Shown in pieces: positions 62,922 to 64,000 of a DNA stretch of 64,000 nucleotides. The stretch is from contig NZ_KV440945.1 of assembly GCF_001636345.1 (NCBI RefSeq), positions 553,340-617,339 of the forward strand, in the 5' to 3' direction. The position numbers were made by a program, and so were the translations under genes. Position 1 is the stretch's first letter. The number at the start of each line of letters is the position of its first letter. Under the pieces are notes generated by a model. That model did not search any database and was not told where the DNA came from. It saw only the letters and a list, made by a program, of their open reading frames with translations. This DNA is from Cytobacillus gottheilii. GTDB lineage: Bacteria; Bacillota; Bacilli; Bacillales; Cytobacillaceae.

Positions 62922-64000
62922 GTGGATAAATTAAAAGTGGTATTAAAAAATAATTTTGTACAAGGTATCATAGTTATTGCTGGAGGAACCGCAGCTGCCC
63001 AAATAATTAACGCATTATTTGCTCCGATTATCACTAGGGTTTATTCTCCTGAGGACTTTGGTATTTTAACATTATTTGCTGCGATTTTAGGCATTTTAGC
63101 GATAATTAGTTCTTTTAAGTATGAATCTGGAGTTGCTATTGCTGATGATGAAAAAAAGGCCATTAATGTATTGGTATTAAGTGTAATTATATTAGTGTTT
63201 TTTGTACTGACTACTTTCTTTATTTTACATTTTGTTGGCGACTATATTTTTAAGCTTTTTACAGATATATCAATCCCTATGTACCAGATTTTAATACCGT
63301 TAGGGGTATTTCTAACAGGGTTGTACACTATCTTTACACAATGGGCGTTAAGAACAAAAAATTACAAAACACTGTCTAAAACAAAGTTGACTCAGAGTTT
63401 AGTACAAAATTTAACGAAAATCGTATTAGGAACTCTTTCTTTTGGACCTGTGGGTCTTATCTTTGGTAATATACTAGGCCAAAGTTTAGGTATAACAAAG
63501 TTATCTTCCCCATTAACTAGAAATAAAAAAACCTTTTTCTCTTTAATAGATAGGAAGATTATATATTGGTGTGCAAAGAGGTATATAAGATTTCCTTTAT
63601 ATTCTGCTCCAAGTCAATTATTAAATAATCTTGGTTTACAACTTCCTATTCTTTTTATGACAACCTTATACGGTAGTGCAACCATTGGATATTATGGATT
63701 GGCAAACACCATTGTTAATCTTCCGATGAATTTGATTGGTCGTTCTGTTGCAGATGTTTTTTACGCTGAAGCTGCGAGCGCAGGTAGAGAAGACCCTATG
63801 AAATTAAAAAAATTAGCGAGAAAAGTATTTCATAAACTTTTTCTAATTGGAATAATTCCCTCAGTAATTCTTTTATTTTTAGGACCATATTTATTTTCAG
63901 TGGTTTTTGGTGACATATGGTATGAGTCAGGAGTTTACTCAAGAATAATAGCAATATTAGTTTTCTCACGATTAGTCTTTACTCCTATAACTAAAGTGTT
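62922..64000 (+). CDS. wzx: Wzx-type polysaccharide flippase, 3' end outside window
   Basis: The frame starts at GTG (MDKLKVVLKNNFVQGIIVIA) after TAGGGTG and is open to the right edge (359 residues seen). Multiple hydrophobic segments with GTAAAQIINALFAPIITRVYSPEDFGILTLF match the polysaccharide transporter branch of the MOP superfamily. It would flip the completed repeat unit across the membrane for Wzy. The last residues lie beyond this window. Confidence 0.88.
   Translation, partial: MDKLKVVLKNNFVQGIIVIAGGTAAAQIINALFAPIITRVYSPEDFGILTLFAAILGILAIISSFKYESGVAIADDEKKAINVLVLSVIILVFFVLTTFFILHFVGDYIFKLFTDISIPMYQILIPLGVFLTGLYTIFTQWALRTKNYKTLSKTKLTQSLVQNLTKIVLGTLSFGPVGLIFGNILGQSLGITKLSSPLTRNKKTFFSLIDRKIIYWCAKRYIRFPLYSAPSQLLNNLGLQLPILFMTTLYGSATIGYYGLANTIVNLPMNLIGRSVADVFYAEAASAGREDPMKLKKLARKVFHKLFLIGIIPSVILLFLGPYLFSVVFGDIWYESGVYSRIIAILVFSRLVFTPITKV

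Overview
The window looks like the chromosome of a spore-former-type Bacillota, most likely Bacillaceae. It has AGGAGG-type ribosome sites, frequent TTG/GTG starts, an SLH-anchored S-layer with the pyruvyl transferase CsaB, and Bacillus-type REP elements with their RAYT transposase. No rRNA, tRNA, CRISPR or prophage was seen.

Layout. (1) 1-14.2 kb: cell-wall anchoring. A partial SLH-glucosaminidase, then a leftward operon (csaB, glycosyltransferase, MurJ-like flippase, lipoprotein) and a rightward operon (UDP-ManNAc-type dehydrogenase, TagA/WecG transferase, acetyltransferase, PIG-L deacetylase, glycosyltransferase, O-antigen-ligase-like protein). Together these look like synthesis of the pyruvylated secondary wall polymer that SLH domains bind. 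(2) 14.2-17.6 kb: a long leader and the 920-residue S-layer protein with three SLH domains. (3) 17.6-45.1 kb: the unusual part. The S-layer gene runs directly into the 5' part (domains I to IV) of a group II intron, which stops at an intrinsic terminator. Scattered downstream on both strands are eight ~105-130 bp copies of the intron 3' part (domains V-VI). Each is followed at once by an open reading frame with no start codon, ribosome site or signal peptide. Seven of the eight have their own -10 box a few bases before a GGGG start, and all eight frames are in phase 0 from a shared AGC codon. The GGGGAAATAAG at the 5' end of the 3' halves is complementary to CTTATTTCCCC in a hairpin loop at the end of the 5' half. 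I infer a split, trans-splicing group II intron that swaps different C-terminal modules (5'-nucleotidase, choice-of-anchor-I propeller, M28 peptidase, FIVAR-repeat stalk, Ig-like and unknown domains) onto one abundant SLH-anchored protein.

The same region carries ordinary secreted enzymes with their own signals: a 1510-residue double nuclease and an SLH-anchored cyclic-nucleotide phosphodiesterase/3'-nucleotidase. With the 5'-nucleotidase exon these form a plausible cell-surface pathway from extracellular DNA to nucleosides and phosphate. An independent group II intron with a reverse transcriptase, a REP/RAYT system, an 11-bp tandem repeat and a frameshifted comM show that this is a recombination-rich region.

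(4) 46.9-64 kb: a capsule/exopolysaccharide locus of Wzx/Wzy type. It opens with chain-length regulator, tyrosine kinase, phosphatase, EpsC-like dehydratase and a frameshifted galU, followed by a sugar-phosphate transferase and then very AT-rich genes (deacetylase, epimerase, acetyltransferase, four glycosyltransferases, Wzy, partial Wzx), which look horizontally acquired.
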